This document shows positions 48,449 to 56,831 of a stretch of DNA of 64,000 bases, in pieces. Position numbers and translations under genes: made by a program. The stretch spans positions 186,001-250,000 of the forward strand of contig NZ_AOGZ02000013.1 in assembly GCF_000332515.2 (NCBI RefSeq), written 5' to 3'. The stretch comes from Leptospira wolbachii serovar Codice str. CDC (GTDB taxonomy: Bacteria; Spirochaetota; Leptospiria; Leptospirales; Leptospiraceae). The notes under the pieces are model-generated. The model saw only the letters and a list, made by a program, of their open reading frames with translations. It was not told the DNA's origin and ran no database searches. Position 1 is the first letter of the stretch. Each line of letters begins with the position of its first letter.

Positions 48449-50272
48449 ATGTACGCTCGCAATCATCGAATCATTATTGGCCTTGTTTCACTAGGGATTT
48501 TCCTATCGCCTTTGGCAGCAGAATTGGACGCACAGTTCATCACTCCTGTTAAAAAGGAAGTTCCGCAAGAAACACCTCCTCCGCCCCCCACTCCACCACC
48601 GCCGCCACCTCCACCTGAAGAACCGACTGAATATGTGAGTCCACTGAAAGGCAATCTAACAGGGGAATATTTAAAAAGCCTTCAAGTCACCGCCAAACAA
48701 AGAAAGGCGCTTCAAGAGAATACAAACCTTTGGTTTGCTGATCGTTTTCGGGTTGGTTTTGGAATTCGACCTAAAGCAGATTCACTTTACAATACTGACT
48801 TCGATAAGTCGACACCTGACAATCGCAATACGGTAAGTAACCAAACACAGTTTTATTTAATTGGAGATTTATCTCCGAATGTTGCATTCAAACTTTCATT
48901 TCAAGATGTAAGACTTTGGGGAGGTGAAATTGTAAACGGATCTTCTGACCAAAAATTAGCTGTAATTCCCAATTCAGGAAATACAATCGATACCACCAAA
49001 CAAAGAGAAGTTCCTCTCAATAACTATACAGGCTTTCGGGAAGCATTTTTAGATTTAAAAACAACCAACCAAATGTTTCGAGTAAGAACGGGACGCCAAA
49101 TCCTAGACTATGGAGACGGAAGGATTGTAGGTTCCAGAAATGATAGTTTAAATGGGAATTCATTTGATGCCATTCGAACTACCATTACCATTCAAAAACA
49201 AAGTTTAGATTTTTTTGGTGCCATCATCGGATCGGAAAACAATTCCAATAGTATGGTTTCCAACAATTCTACTCGTGTTGGCGGAACTGGAAATGCTTCG
49301 TATTATGGCGCTCATTATGGATTCAAACCTTGGGAATGGTTAGGTATTGAAGTATATAACTTCACACTTTATAAACAAAAACAAAAAGCCACAAATACAA
49401 CAGTCAATTATGGTTCGGACATTTATTACCGGGGACCAGACCAACTCAACACTTCAGGATTTCGCCTAACAAATCGAACGAAAGGGAATATGATCGCAAG
49501 CGAAACCGGGATTGACTGGATGGTCGAAGCCGCTTGGCAAACTGGATTTACAGGCGAACGAGTCTCACCTGATTGGCTAAACCAAACCGGCACCTACTCA
49601 ACCGATAAAAAAACAGGACAAACACCACCTCATTCTTCACCTGTCCAATATAAATCAAACATTGTAGCTGTCCAGTTAGGATACACACCTGTGAAGGAGT
49701 TTCGAATTGGAGTCCAATATGTCCAGGCATCTGGAGATCCCAATCGAAATGATGGAAGTGTAGGTACTTACAATCCGCTATTTGCCACAAGAAGGATGGC
49801 CGGTGGGGGACTACCTTTCGCCGGTAACGGTAACTCAGGAATGGTTTTCTGGCAAAACATTAAAGACTATTCAATCAACATAAAATATGAATCTGCAAAA
49901 TGGGGAACTTTTATTCTCAACCCACATTGGTATTATAAAGTTAAACTTCAAGATGGCTATTACGATAACAACAATTATGTTGCAGGGAGCAAAGCCACAG
50001 GTGAAACTGCTTCTACAGAAGACTATTATAACACGGAAGCTTATAATCCTAATCGGCCCAAACTAGGGAGGCATGTAGCAACAGAAATTAACTTTATTTA
50101 TATTGTAACACCTTTTGAAAATGTTTCATTCTGGTTTGGCGCCAGTTCCATTTATGCAGGAGAAGCCATTCGAAACCAAAAGAACAATCCGTATGAAACT
50201 GATCCATACCATAGATACGACCTAAAGCCTAACTCTAGTTATTTTACAATTCAGAGTGTGTTTGCCATTTAA
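48449..50272 (+). CDS. Outer-membrane porin, alginate-export-like
   Basis: 607 aa from ATG 48449, which follows AGGTGG at a good distance; a TTG at 48398 is also in frame. A signal peptide (LVSLGIFLSPLAA) is followed by a proline-rich linker of about 20 residues and then a long beta-barrel with many amphipathic strands and loops rich in Asn, Ser and Gly (RVRTGRQILDYGDGRIVGSR, GIEVYNF). This resembles the Alginate_exp porin fold. It may be a general or carbohydrate-type channel. It is a paralogue of the gene cut by the left window edge. A terminator follows at 50303. Confidence 0.85.
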   Translation: MYARNHRIIIGLVSLGIFLSPLAAELDAQFITPVKKEVPQETPPPPPTPPPPPPPPEEPTEYVSPLKGNLTGEYLKSLQVTAKQRKALQENTNLWFADRFRVGFGIRPKADSLYNTDFDKSTPDNRNTVSNQTQFYLIGDLSPNVAFKLSFQDVRLWGGEIVNGSSDQKLAVIPNSGNTIDTTKQREVPLNNYTGFREAFLDLKTTNQMFRVRTGRQILDYGDGRIVGSRNDSLNGNSFDAIRTTITIQKQSLDFFGAIIGSENNSNSMVSNNSTRVGGTGNASYYGAHYGFKPWEWLGIEVYNFTLYKQKQKATNTTVNYGSDIYYRGPDQLNTSGFRLTNRTKGNMIASETGIDWMVEAAWQTGFTGERVSPDWLNQTGTYSTDKKTGQTPPHSSPVQYKSNIVAVQLGYTPVKEFRIGVQYVQASGDPNRNDGSVGTYNPLFATRRMAGGGLPFAGNGNSGMVFWQNIKDYSINIKYESAKWGTFILNPHWYYKVKLQDGYYDNNNYVAGSKATGETASTEDYYNTEAYNPNRPKLGRHVATEINFIYIVTPFENVSFWFGASSIYAGEAIRNQKNNPYETDPYHRYDLKPNSSYFTIQSVFAI

Positions 50273-50302
50273 CTTTTTTAAAAAATCTTGTAATGCTTCT
50301 TA

Positions 50303-50334
50303 AAAACCAGAGTGCCGCATACCATTCTGGTTTT
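50303..50334 (+). terminator. Terminator after the porin gene
   Basis: AAAACCAGAGT and ATTCTGGTTTT pair over 11 bases (one G-T) around a 10-base loop, ending in a TTTT-C-TTT tail. Thirty bases after the porin stop. Confidence 0.8.
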
Positions 50335-50358
50335 CTTTGTTTCTCTCTTTATGTTTCA

Positions 50359-50514
50359 AGTTTAACTGCGAAAATAGGTGCTGCCATTATCTCCACAGTT
50401 TTGACCGGTGGTGCTGACCAAACCGATAGTTCTGGTTATGCAGGCTTTAAAGAAATCAACCAAACCGCAGAAATGATTGAGGAAACACGGTGGTCCTCAA
50501 TTCCAATTCAATAA
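50359..50514 (+). pseudogene. Possible CheB-methylesterase remnant
   Basis: After the porin terminator an open frame encodes about 51 residues. SLTAKIGAAIISTVLTGGAD and GYAGFKEINQ resemble the end of CheB catalytic domains, where a VLTG-G-DG motif is followed by a Gly-Leu/Phe-Lys-x-Ile helix. The upstream part that would hold the Ser and His of the active site is absent, and the nearest ATG lies inside the terminator. It is probably a decayed fragment; similarity is judged by eye only. Confidence 0.35.
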
Positions 50515-50534
50515 ATAATCAGTATAACCTCTGT

Positions 50535-51245
50535 TCATTTTGTTAAGTGCGGAGGTTTATCTAGGCCATCTAAAATCAGATCCAAACCAAAATCAAACTT
50601 ATGGAGCCCATTGTATTTTCCTGATACCACCTCTTTGGTTAAATTGCTAAGAAATGGATAGGGACTTGACTCCAAAATTGGCATAAACCCTTCTGCTTTT
50701 TCCGCATACTCATCAGGTTGAAATGGAAAATTCAATTCTTGTAATATAAATCCATAAGTATGGCTATCGATTGTATTGATGATGTGGTCGGCTGCTTGTA
50801 GTGAAAATCCAGCGGAATGTAGACATCCGAGTGTTGTATCAAAATAAGATAACATGGCTTTCCCCGTGTTGACTCGTGAGACAATTAATAGAGTGACCCA
50901 GGGATGTAAAATCAAGATATCACGAGCAGATCTTGCTCTTTTTTTCATTTCCTTTTTCCAATCACCACCTATCTTTGGTAATGTGATCTTTGAAACCACT
51001 AAATCTACCATTTCAGCCAAAAGTTCATCTTTGTTTTTAAGATGATTGTATAAAGACATTGCTTCGACACCCAATTGGAGTGCCAAATTTCGCATCGACA
51101 ACTCTTCCAATCCAAACTCATCGGCCAGTTGGATTGCCACCTTCAAAACAAGTTCTTTTGAAAGAGTTTTTCTTCTTTTTTCAACAGTTTTTTTCCGACC
51201 TTTGCTTGGTTTAGTGCTCTTCTTTTTTTCCATATTACTCGGCAT
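50535..51245 (-). CDS. TetR-family regulator (TetR_C type)
   Basis: 236 aa with a very basic N-terminal tail (Lys/Arg-rich, about 30 residues), an HTH of the form LADEFGLEELSMRNLALQLG plus VEAMSLYNHLKNKDELL, and a tetracycline-repressor-type C-terminal domain with HPWVTLLIVSR and GFSLQAADHIINTIDSHTYG. It probably represses itself and the divergent oxidoreductase gene through the operator at 51321. Start at 51245 or the ATG four codons later (51233). Ligand unknown. Confidence 0.9.
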   Translation of the reverse strand: MPSNMEKKKSTKPSKGRKKTVEKRRKTLSKELVLKVAIQLADEFGLEELSMRNLALQLGVEAMSLYNHLKNKDELLAEMVDLVVSKITLPKIGGDWKKEMKKRARSARDILILHPWVTLLIVSRVNTGKAMLSYFDTTLGCLHSAGFSLQAADHIINTIDSHTYGFILQELNFPFQPDEYAEKAEGFMPILESSPYPFLSNLTKEVVSGKYNGLHKFDFGLDLILDGLDKPPHLTK

Positions 51246-51313
51246 CTTTCTTATATCATAAAATCCACTATAAATCTATTCTAAAAAACAAAACAGATGA
51301 GAAATAAATTTCA

Positions 51314-51342
51314 TTGACAGACTTACAGCGTAAGTATGAATA
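51314..51342 (+). promoter_or_regulatory. Promoter of the MDR oxidoreductase gene
   Basis: TTGACA at 51314-51319 and TGAATA at 51337-51342 with a 17-base spacer; TATGAA at 51335 is an alternative -10. The TetR operator lies between the two boxes. Confidence 0.5.
51321..51335. promoter_or_regulatory. TetR-type operator
   Basis: ACTTAC-AGC-GTAAGT, perfect 6-bp arms around 3 bases, between the -35 and -10 of the promoter reading toward the oxidoreductase and 76 bases before the divergent TetR gene. This is the shape of many TetR_C-type operators (TTAC-N3-GTAA core). Confidence 0.75.
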
Positions 51343-51361
51343 TTCGTCAGGAGCCTAAGCA

Positions 51362-52321
51362 TTGAAAGTCATCGCTGCAAGAAATTATGGTACACCAGAA
51401 GTACTTCGATTAGAAGAATGGGAAACACCTTCGCCCAAAAAAAATGAAATCAGAATCAAAATTTATAATACTTCCGTAAATTCGGGGGATTGGCGCATTC
51501 GTAAACCCGATCCCAAACTCGTTCGATTGTTTTTTGGGATCACAAAACCAAAACAACCGATTCTAGGAATATCACTTTCGGGTGTGGTTGATGGCATTGG
51601 TGCAAACGTTACAAAATTCAAAATCGGAGATAGAGTTTTTGGATCCACCGGAATGCAGATGGGGGCTTATGCAGAATACACCTGCTTACCAGAATCAGCG
51701 GTAATCATGATTCTTCCAAAAGAAATTTCCTTTCCAGAAGGAGCCGCCTTATCCTTTGGAAGTTTAACCGCCCTCGACTTCATTCAAAAATGTAATCTGC
51801 AAAAAAATCAAACCATCCTCATTTATGGTGCCTCCAGTTCTGTGGGTACTGCTGCCATCCAATTGGCAAAACATTTTGGTTCCCTCGTAACAGCTGTTTG
51901 CAGCATTGGAAATTTTGAATTAGTCAAATCTCTCGGCGCGGATTTTGTTATGGATTATGAAGGGTTTCATGAAGAATCACATAACAAAACTTATGATGTT
52001 GTCTTTGAATGCGTAGGTAAATCTTCCATTTCCTCCAACCTTCAGCATCTTACAAAAGGAGGAGTTTTGGTTTTAGTGGGGGCCTCATTTAAAGATATGT
52101 TTCAAGCAGTATTGATTTCCTTAACCAAGAAAATCAATATCAAATTTGGGCCAATTGCCGAGACGTTGAAAAATTTGCAATTTTTAGTGGAGTTAATCAA
52201 AATTGGAAAATTTAAAGTGGTGATTGATAAGTCTTATCCTTTAGAAGAAATGGCGGAAGCTCATCGGTACGTAGAAGCTGGGCATAAAAAGGGGAATGTA
52301 GTAATCAACATTGCCAGCTAA
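51362..52321 (+). CDS. Medium-chain NAD(P)-dependent oxidoreductase (quinone-reductase type)
   Basis: 319 aa of the zinc-free MDR superfamily. Features are the N-terminal GroES-like domain (KKNEIRIKIYNTSVNSGDWR, PILGISLSGVVDGIGANVTK) and the Rossmann domain with ILIYGASSSVGTAAIQLAKH, then ADFVMDY and DVVFECVGK. It would reduce quinones or enones with NADPH. Translation starts at TTG (51362) with AGGAG eight bases upstream. The divergent TetR gene and the operator inside its promoter indicate inducible control, perhaps by an electrophile or quinone. Confidence 0.9.
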   Translation: MKVIAARNYGTPEVLRLEEWETPSPKKNEIRIKIYNTSVNSGDWRIRKPDPKLVRLFFGITKPKQPILGISLSGVVDGIGANVTKFKIGDRVFGSTGMQMGAYAEYTCLPESAVIMILPKEISFPEGAALSFGSLTALDFIQKCNLQKNQTILIYGASSSVGTAAIQLAKHFGSLVTAVCSIGNFELVKSLGADFVMDYEGFHEESHNKTYDVVFECVGKSSISSNLQHLTKGGVLVLVGASFKDMFQAVLISLTKKINIKFGPIAETLKNLQFLVELIKIGKFKVVIDKSYPLEEMAEAHRYVEAGHKKGNVVINIAS

Positions 52322-52350
52322 TTAAAATTATACTATGACAAGGTAAAAAT

Positions 52351-52374
52351 CCTACCGCAAACCATTACGGTAGG
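52351..52374 (-). terminator. Terminator of the Cys-rich peptide gene
   Basis: CCTACCG and CGGTAGG form a 7-bp stem with a 10-base loop; on the minus strand ATTTTT follows. It lies 14 bases beyond the stop at 52389. Confidence 0.55.
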
Positions 52375-52388
52375 TCATCACAAATGGA

Positions 52389-52670
52389 TTAATTGATTTT
52401 TTTGATTTTGTTTTGTTTTGCTGTTTCTATAAAGGTTAGGTCATTATAAGAATGATCCACTTTACAAACCTTTACATTGGCTGCAGTTGAACAAGAAGCT
52501 GTACCTGAAATTTTACAGCCTTTTGCTTCGCAGGCCTTTCTGTCCTTTCCCCTACACTGTTCACAACCGTTGGTACTTCCGTTTCCACAAAGAAAACAAT
52601 CTTCTGCTACCAATGCGGTAGAAGCCAAAACCGTCATCAGCATAAAGCTAATCGTGACCAATGTTCTCAT
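52389..52670 (-). CDS. Secreted cysteine-rich small protein
   Basis: 93 aa with a clear signal peptide (MRTLVTISFMLMTVLASTAL, cleavage after about residue 22). The mature protein has eight Cys, including CFLC and CEQC, within about 50 residues, then a Lys/Asn tail. A strong AAGGAG lies 5-6 bases before the ATG and a terminator follows, so the gene is real. It could be a disulfide-stabilised or metal-binding exported peptide; no family is recognised. It stands alone. Confidence 0.8.
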   Translation of the reverse strand: MRTLVTISFMLMTVLASTALVAEDCFLCGNGSTNGCEQCRGKDRKACEAKGCKISGTASCSTAANVKVCKVDHSYNDLTFIETAKQNKIKKIN

Positions 52671-52752
52671 ATTATCTCCTTCTTATCTGCTCGAAAAAAC
52701 AGTAAGAGGATGAATTCTATAGGAAGCCAATGAATTCACAAACCAATTTTTC

Positions 52753-53580
52753 TTATTTCGGAATGGGTGGTAATACGTAAAATAGAATTGCAAAAAAATG
52801 ACAAAGGCTTCCACTCAGGACAAATAAATGCCAAATCGCATGATTGAAAGGCAACCTATCCCATAGGTAAAAGATTACACCGACCGTATAACTAAGTCCA
52901 CCCGCTACTAACCAAGAAATCCCCCCAACTCCAATTGCTGTTCGAATGTCTTTCACGACAAAAATGGCAAGCCATCCCATTAAGATATAAACAACAACTC
53001 GAGCTCCACTGTATTTGCCCGGAAACAATAACAATAGGAGAACGCCGGCAAAGGCAAGGATCCATACAATAAGAAATAGAGTCCAACCCCACTCCGAATG
53101 TTCACGCAAACTAACAAGCGTAAACGGAGTATACGTTCCTGCGATTAGCAGATAGATTGATGCGTGGTCAATCACCTTAAAAATACGTTTTGTAGCCGAA
53201 TGGTAGATCCCATGATAAAGAGTGGAGGCAAGGTATAAAAGAATGAGTGTGGCACCATAAATGGCAGAACTAACAATATGCCAAACATTACCATACAGAA
53301 CGGCCATCGTCAATAGAAGAGAAAGTCCGGCTATACTCAAACCCCCACCAATTCCATGTGTGACGGCATTCGCAATTTCGTGACCGATAGAATATTCGTG
53401 AATGGTGTCGATGAGTTCGGTCACGGATGGATTCGATTCCATAACCAAAGCTGGATTTAAATCAGATGAGGTTTGTTTGGCTATTTTTTTTGATTCGGAT
53501 TTAGTAATTTGTTTGTTTACCGGTTTTGTAGTGCGGACCGATTTTTTTGCGGGTTTGGTTTTTGACTTTTTCGCTTTCAT
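52753..53580 (-). CDS. Hemolysin III (PAQR-like) family membrane protein
   Basis: 275 aa. Seven TM helices begin at about residue 75. Family motifs are ANAVTHGIGGGLSIAG, STLYHGIYHSA with a conserved His, FKVIDHASIYLLIAGTYTPF and a final AIWHLFVLSGSLCHF; these His and Asp residues form the likely metal site. Unlike the usual 210-220 aa members it carries an extra N-terminal tail of about 50 residues packed with Lys, Thr and Ser. Hydrolase (ceramidase-like) or channel roles are proposed for the family; here unknown. Confidence 0.9.
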   Translation of the reverse strand: MKAKKSKTKPAKKSVRTTKPVNKQITKSESKKIAKQTSSDLNPALVMESNPSVTELIDTIHEYSIGHEIANAVTHGIGGGLSIAGLSLLLTMAVLYGNVWHIVSSAIYGATLILLYLASTLYHGIYHSATKRIFKVIDHASIYLLIAGTYTPFTLVSLREHSEWGWTLFLIVWILAFAGVLLLLLFPGKYSGARVVVYILMGWLAIFVVKDIRTAIGVGGISWLVAGGLSYTVGVIFYLWDRLPFNHAIWHLFVLSGSLCHFFAILFYVLPPIPK

Positions 53581-53678
53581 ATACTTTAGTTAGATTAATC
53601 AAGATCGTATTTTTTTTACCCGTCAATCGAAAGAAATAATAAGGCTTGAAGTTGGGGGAAAGGGGAGCAAAGTTTTAT

Positions 53679-53699
53679 AGAATGTACAGAATACATTCT
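53679..53699. promoter_or_regulatory. Inverted repeat upstream of mgtA-like gene
   Basis: AGAATGTA-CAGAA-TACATTCT, perfect 8-bp arms, 20 bases before the ATG of the Mg2+-type ATPase. Candidate operator, or a hairpin in the mRNA leader. Confidence 0.5.
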
Positions 53700-53719
53700 G
53701 TTCTTATTTGAGGCGTAAC

Positions 53720-56266
53720 ATGCAATCCATTCCCAACAAGTCCTCTTGGTGGCAAAAATCATTAATTGAAACTTTAGACTCCTTATCAGTAAAATCTACA
53801 GGACTAAAAACAGAAGAAGTGGCAATACGCCTCAAACAATTTGGTGCCAATCGATTTATTGACCGCAAAGAAAAACCAATATGGCGCCAACTCTTATTAA
53901 GATTTAGAAATCCTCTAATTCTACTTCTACTCTTCGCAAGTGTTATCTCCGCATTTATGGGTGAAATATCAAATTTCATCATCATTTCAGTCCTAGTTTT
54001 ATTCAGTGTTCTTTTGGACTTTATTCAAGAGCACAAAGCAGGAAAAGCCGCAGATAGTTTGCGACATTCCGTTTCCGTTCAAGCAACCGTAGTCCGCGAT
54101 GGGCATGCCATAAGCATTCCTGTTTCGCAAGTAGTTCCTGGTGATCTTGTGTTATTGTCCGCAGGTGATATGGTTCCGGCTGATGGTAGAATATTAGAAG
54201 CCAAAGATTTTTTTGTCAAACAAGCACTCCTCACTGGTGAAACTTATCCTGTCGAAAAACATCCAGGAGAACTCGATGTTCTTTCTAACGATATCACTGA
54301 GGCATCCAATGCAGTATTTATGGGAACCACAATCATTAGTGGCAGTGCCAAGGTTCTAGTTGTAAACACGGGTGCCAATACGGCGATGGGTGCCATTGCA
54401 GATAGCTTAACTATAACACCACCAGCTAACTCCTTTGAGCTGGGAACGCAAAAGTTCGGTATTCTCATTCTGCGTATGACCGTTTTACTTGTATTATTTG
54501 TTCTCTTAGTAAATGCAATTTTACATAAACCATGGCTTGATTCATTTTTATTTGCAGTTGCTTTGGCGGTAGGATTAACACCAGAACTGTTACCGATGGT
54601 AATTTCCGTAACTCTCTCGCGTGGTGCTCTATTGATGGCCAAAAAAAGAGTAATTGTGAAACAGCTTTCCTCGATCCAAAATCTAGGATCAATGGATACA
54701 CTCTGTACAGATAAAACAGGAACTCTCACGGAAGCAAAAATCAAATTAGAGAGACATATAAATCTTTCCGGGCAAATAAGTGAACGGGTATTAGAATTAG
54801 CTTACTTAAATAGCTTTTTTGAAACAGGATTAAAAAGTCCTCTGGATGAGGCAATTTTGGATCATGGAGAGATTGATATAAGCCTTTGGAGTAAAGTAGA
54901 TGAAGTGCCCTTCGACTTTGAACGAAGGAGAGTATCTGTTTTATTAGACCATTCAGAAAAGAAAAATCGAACTCTTGTAGTGAAGGGGGCACCGGAGGAA
55001 ATTATTCGGCTCTGCACAAATTACGAAACAGAAAAAGGTACCATTCAAACCATAGACATAGAAGCTATAGAAAAAATCCATTCAGTTTATACTTCCTTAG
55101 AGAAGGAAGGTTTTCGTGTCCTCGGTATTGCATGGCGAGAGGAATCGATGGATCATACACATGCGGTTGTGAGTGATGAATCAGAATTAATACTTTCTGG
55201 GTTTGCAGCATTTTTAGATCCACCCAAAGAAAGTGCGAAACTCGCCTTATCTTCGCTAAACGAAATAGGAATTACCGTTAAAATTATCACAGGTGATAGT
55301 GAACTAGTGACTGAACATGTTTGTTCTGAATTGAATATTCCAATTCTAGGAGTTCTCACAGGCAAAGAGATCGACAGTATAGACGATTCGGCACTGAGAA
55401 TCAAAGTTGAATCTACAAATCTATTTTGCCGAATGAATCCTTCCCAAAAAAACAGAATTATTTTAGCTCTAAAACAAAGAGGTCATGTGGTTGGATATTT
55501 AGGTGATGGAGTCAACGATGCTCCTTCATTACATTCTGCTGATGTTGGACTTTCGGTGGACTCTGGTGTGGACGTAGCTAAAGAAGCAGCAGATATGATT
55601 TTATTAGATCATGATTTGTTTGTTTTGTATGAAGGGGTTATGGAAGGAAGACGGACTTTTGGAAATATAATGAAATATATCATGATGGGAACAAGTTCCA
55701 ATTTTGGTAATATGTTCAGCATGGCAGGTGCCGCTTTGTTTTTACCATTTCTACCTATGTTACCCACTCAAATTCTTCTCAATAATTTTTTGTATGATAT
55801 CTCCGAAATTCCCATACCTCTCGATGAAGTAGATAAGGAAGAACTAAAGGTTCCTCGAGTTTTGGATATAAATTTTATCCGAAACTTTATGTTAACAATA
55901 GGACCGATTAGTTCTGCATTCGATTTTCTAACCTTTTATGTGATGTTAGTTGTGCTAAAGGCAAACGAAGCCTTATTCCAAACAGGATGGTTTGTAGAGT
56001 CCCTTTGTACTCAAGTACTAGTTATCTTCATCATAAGAACCCGAGGCAATCCAATCAAAAGTAGGCCACATAGATTACTTGCTATTGTTTCAATAAGTGT
56101 CGCTGCCGTTGGAGCCTTTTTGCCATTTACACAATTAGGAACTTATTTCGGACTTGTACCTCCACCGATGGAGTTTTATGCAATTTTGGCGTCTATGGTT
56201 GTCATTTATCTTTTGGTAGTAGAAACTGCGAAAAGAATTTTTTATCGTTTTCAAAGCAGAAAGTAA
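53720..56266 (+). CDS. mgtA: Magnesium-translocating P-type ATPase (MgtA/MgtB-like)
   Basis: 848 aa from ATG 53720, which follows TTGAGG; an in-frame TTG at 53708 is less likely. P-type motifs are LLTGETYPVEK, TLCTDKTGTLTEAK, VVKGAPEEII and YLGDGVNDAPSLHSADVG. M4 reads GLTPELLPMVISVTLSRGAL and the late TMs read FLPMLPTQILLNNFLYDISE followed by PIPLDEVD, both typical of Mg2+ importers of the MgtA group. It would take up Mg2+ under low supply. An inverted repeat sits just upstream; no Mg2+ riboswitch leader fits in the short gap. Confidence 0.92.
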   Translation: MQSIPNKSSWWQKSLIETLDSLSVKSTGLKTEEVAIRLKQFGANRFIDRKEKPIWRQLLLRFRNPLILLLLFASVISAFMGEISNFIIISVLVLFSVLLDFIQEHKAGKAADSLRHSVSVQATVVRDGHAISIPVSQVVPGDLVLLSAGDMVPADGRILEAKDFFVKQALLTGETYPVEKHPGELDVLSNDITEASNAVFMGTTIISGSAKVLVVNTGANTAMGAIADSLTITPPANSFELGTQKFGILILRMTVLLVLFVLLVNAILHKPWLDSFLFAVALAVGLTPELLPMVISVTLSRGALLMAKKRVIVKQLSSIQNLGSMDTLCTDKTGTLTEAKIKLERHINLSGQISERVLELAYLNSFFETGLKSPLDEAILDHGEIDISLWSKVDEVPFDFERRRVSVLLDHSEKKNRTLVVKGAPEEIIRLCTNYETEKGTIQTIDIEAIEKIHSVYTSLEKEGFRVLGIAWREESMDHTHAVVSDESELILSGFAAFLDPPKESAKLALSSLNEIGITVKIITGDSELVTEHVCSELNIPILGVLTGKEIDSIDDSALRIKVESTNLFCRMNPSQKNRIILALKQRGHVVGYLGDGVNDAPSLHSADVGLSVDSGVDVAKEAADMILLDHDLFVLYEGVMEGRRTFGNIMKYIMMGTSSNFGNMFSMAGAALFLPFLPMLPTQILLNNFLYDISEIPIPLDEVDKEELKVPRVLDINFIRNFMLTIGPISSAFDFLTFYVMLVVLKANEALFQTGWFVESLCTQVLVIFIIRTRGNPIKSRPHRLLAIVSISVAAVGAFLPFTQLGTYFGLVPPPMEFYAILASMVVIYLLVVETAKRIFYRFQSRK

Positions 56267-56273
56267 AATCCAA

Positions 56274-56380
56274 GCGCCAGGGATCGAAGTGGAAATCCTT
56301 TGCACGATGTGCAAAGATTGGAACGGAGAGCCCGGTCGGATCCTCATTCAATTTATGATGAACCAACCAATGCGAGGCGC
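56274..56380. repeat. Structured intergenic element with paired repeats
   Basis: Outer inverted GCGCC (56274-56278) and GGCGC (56376-56380). Inside, two diverged direct repeats, GATCGAAGTGGAAATCC (56282-56298) and GATTGGAACGGAGAGCC (56316-56332), share 11 of 17 bases with five of six changes being transitions. They flank a perfect hairpin TTTGCAC-GAT-GTGCAAA (56299-56315). It fills the gap between the convergent mgtA-like and EF-hand genes. Only one copy was noticed in this window. Confidence 0.5.
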
Positions 56381-56397
56381 CCCAATCCTAATAGATG

Positions 56398-56736
56398 TTA
56401 TTCGGAAGTTTTCTTATTCTTCTCGTCTTTTTTCTTTTTGGCTTCTTTAACCTTTTCTTTCATCGCCTCTTTTTTCTCTTCTCGTTTTTCCTTATGAGCC
56501 GCTTTCATCTCTTCTAAAGTTACAGATCCATCAGCATCTTTATCGATTTCGGTAAAAAAGCCATCATGGAATTTTTGCCATTCTTCTTTAGAGACTTTGT
56601 TGTCGCTGTTCGCATCCATTTTTTTGAAATGATCCCCTGCCATTGCATTTTTTCCATGGCCGTCGTGGTCGTGTGCAAAAACGGATGTTGCAATGATGAA
56701 AGCAACACTTGTAAAGATAGTTAGAATTTTTTTCAT
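56398..56736 (-). CDS. Secreted EF-hand calcium-binding protein
   Basis: 112 aa with a signal peptide (ILTIFTSVAFIIATSVFA). The mature protein begins with a His/Asp-rich HDHDGHG. Two EF-hand loops follow: DANSDNKVSKEE and DKDADGSVTLEE, both with Asp at 1, acidic or Asn at 3 and 5, and Glu at 12. The last 40 residues are almost only Lys and Glu, probably one charged helix. A periplasmic Ca2+ buffer or sensor is likely. GAGG precedes the ATG. Confidence 0.88.
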   Translation of the reverse strand: MKKILTIFTSVAFIIATSVFAHDHDGHGKNAMAGDHFKKMDANSDNKVSKEEWQKFHDGFFTEIDKDADGSVTLEEMKAAHKEKREEKKEAMKEKVKEAKKKKDEKNKKTSE

Positions 56737-56752
56737 AAAAAACCTCGGCTTG

Positions 56753-56780
56753 AATTTAGAGGAGATTTTTTTTTCGTCAA
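56753..56780 (-). promoter_or_regulatory. Promoter of the EF-hand gene
   Basis: On the minus strand TTGACG (56775-56780), a 16-base spacer starting with nine A residues, and TAAATT (56753-56758), about 20 bases before the ATG. Confidence 0.5.
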
Positions 56781-56831
56781 GACCTTAGTTTACAATTTTT
56801 GACAAAATCAAACTGCAAAGGAAGAGACATA

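Noticed and set aside
50293..50358. Start of the CheB-like frame at ATG 50293
   Set aside because: This ATG lies before and within the porin terminator hairpin, so it is unlikely to be a real start.
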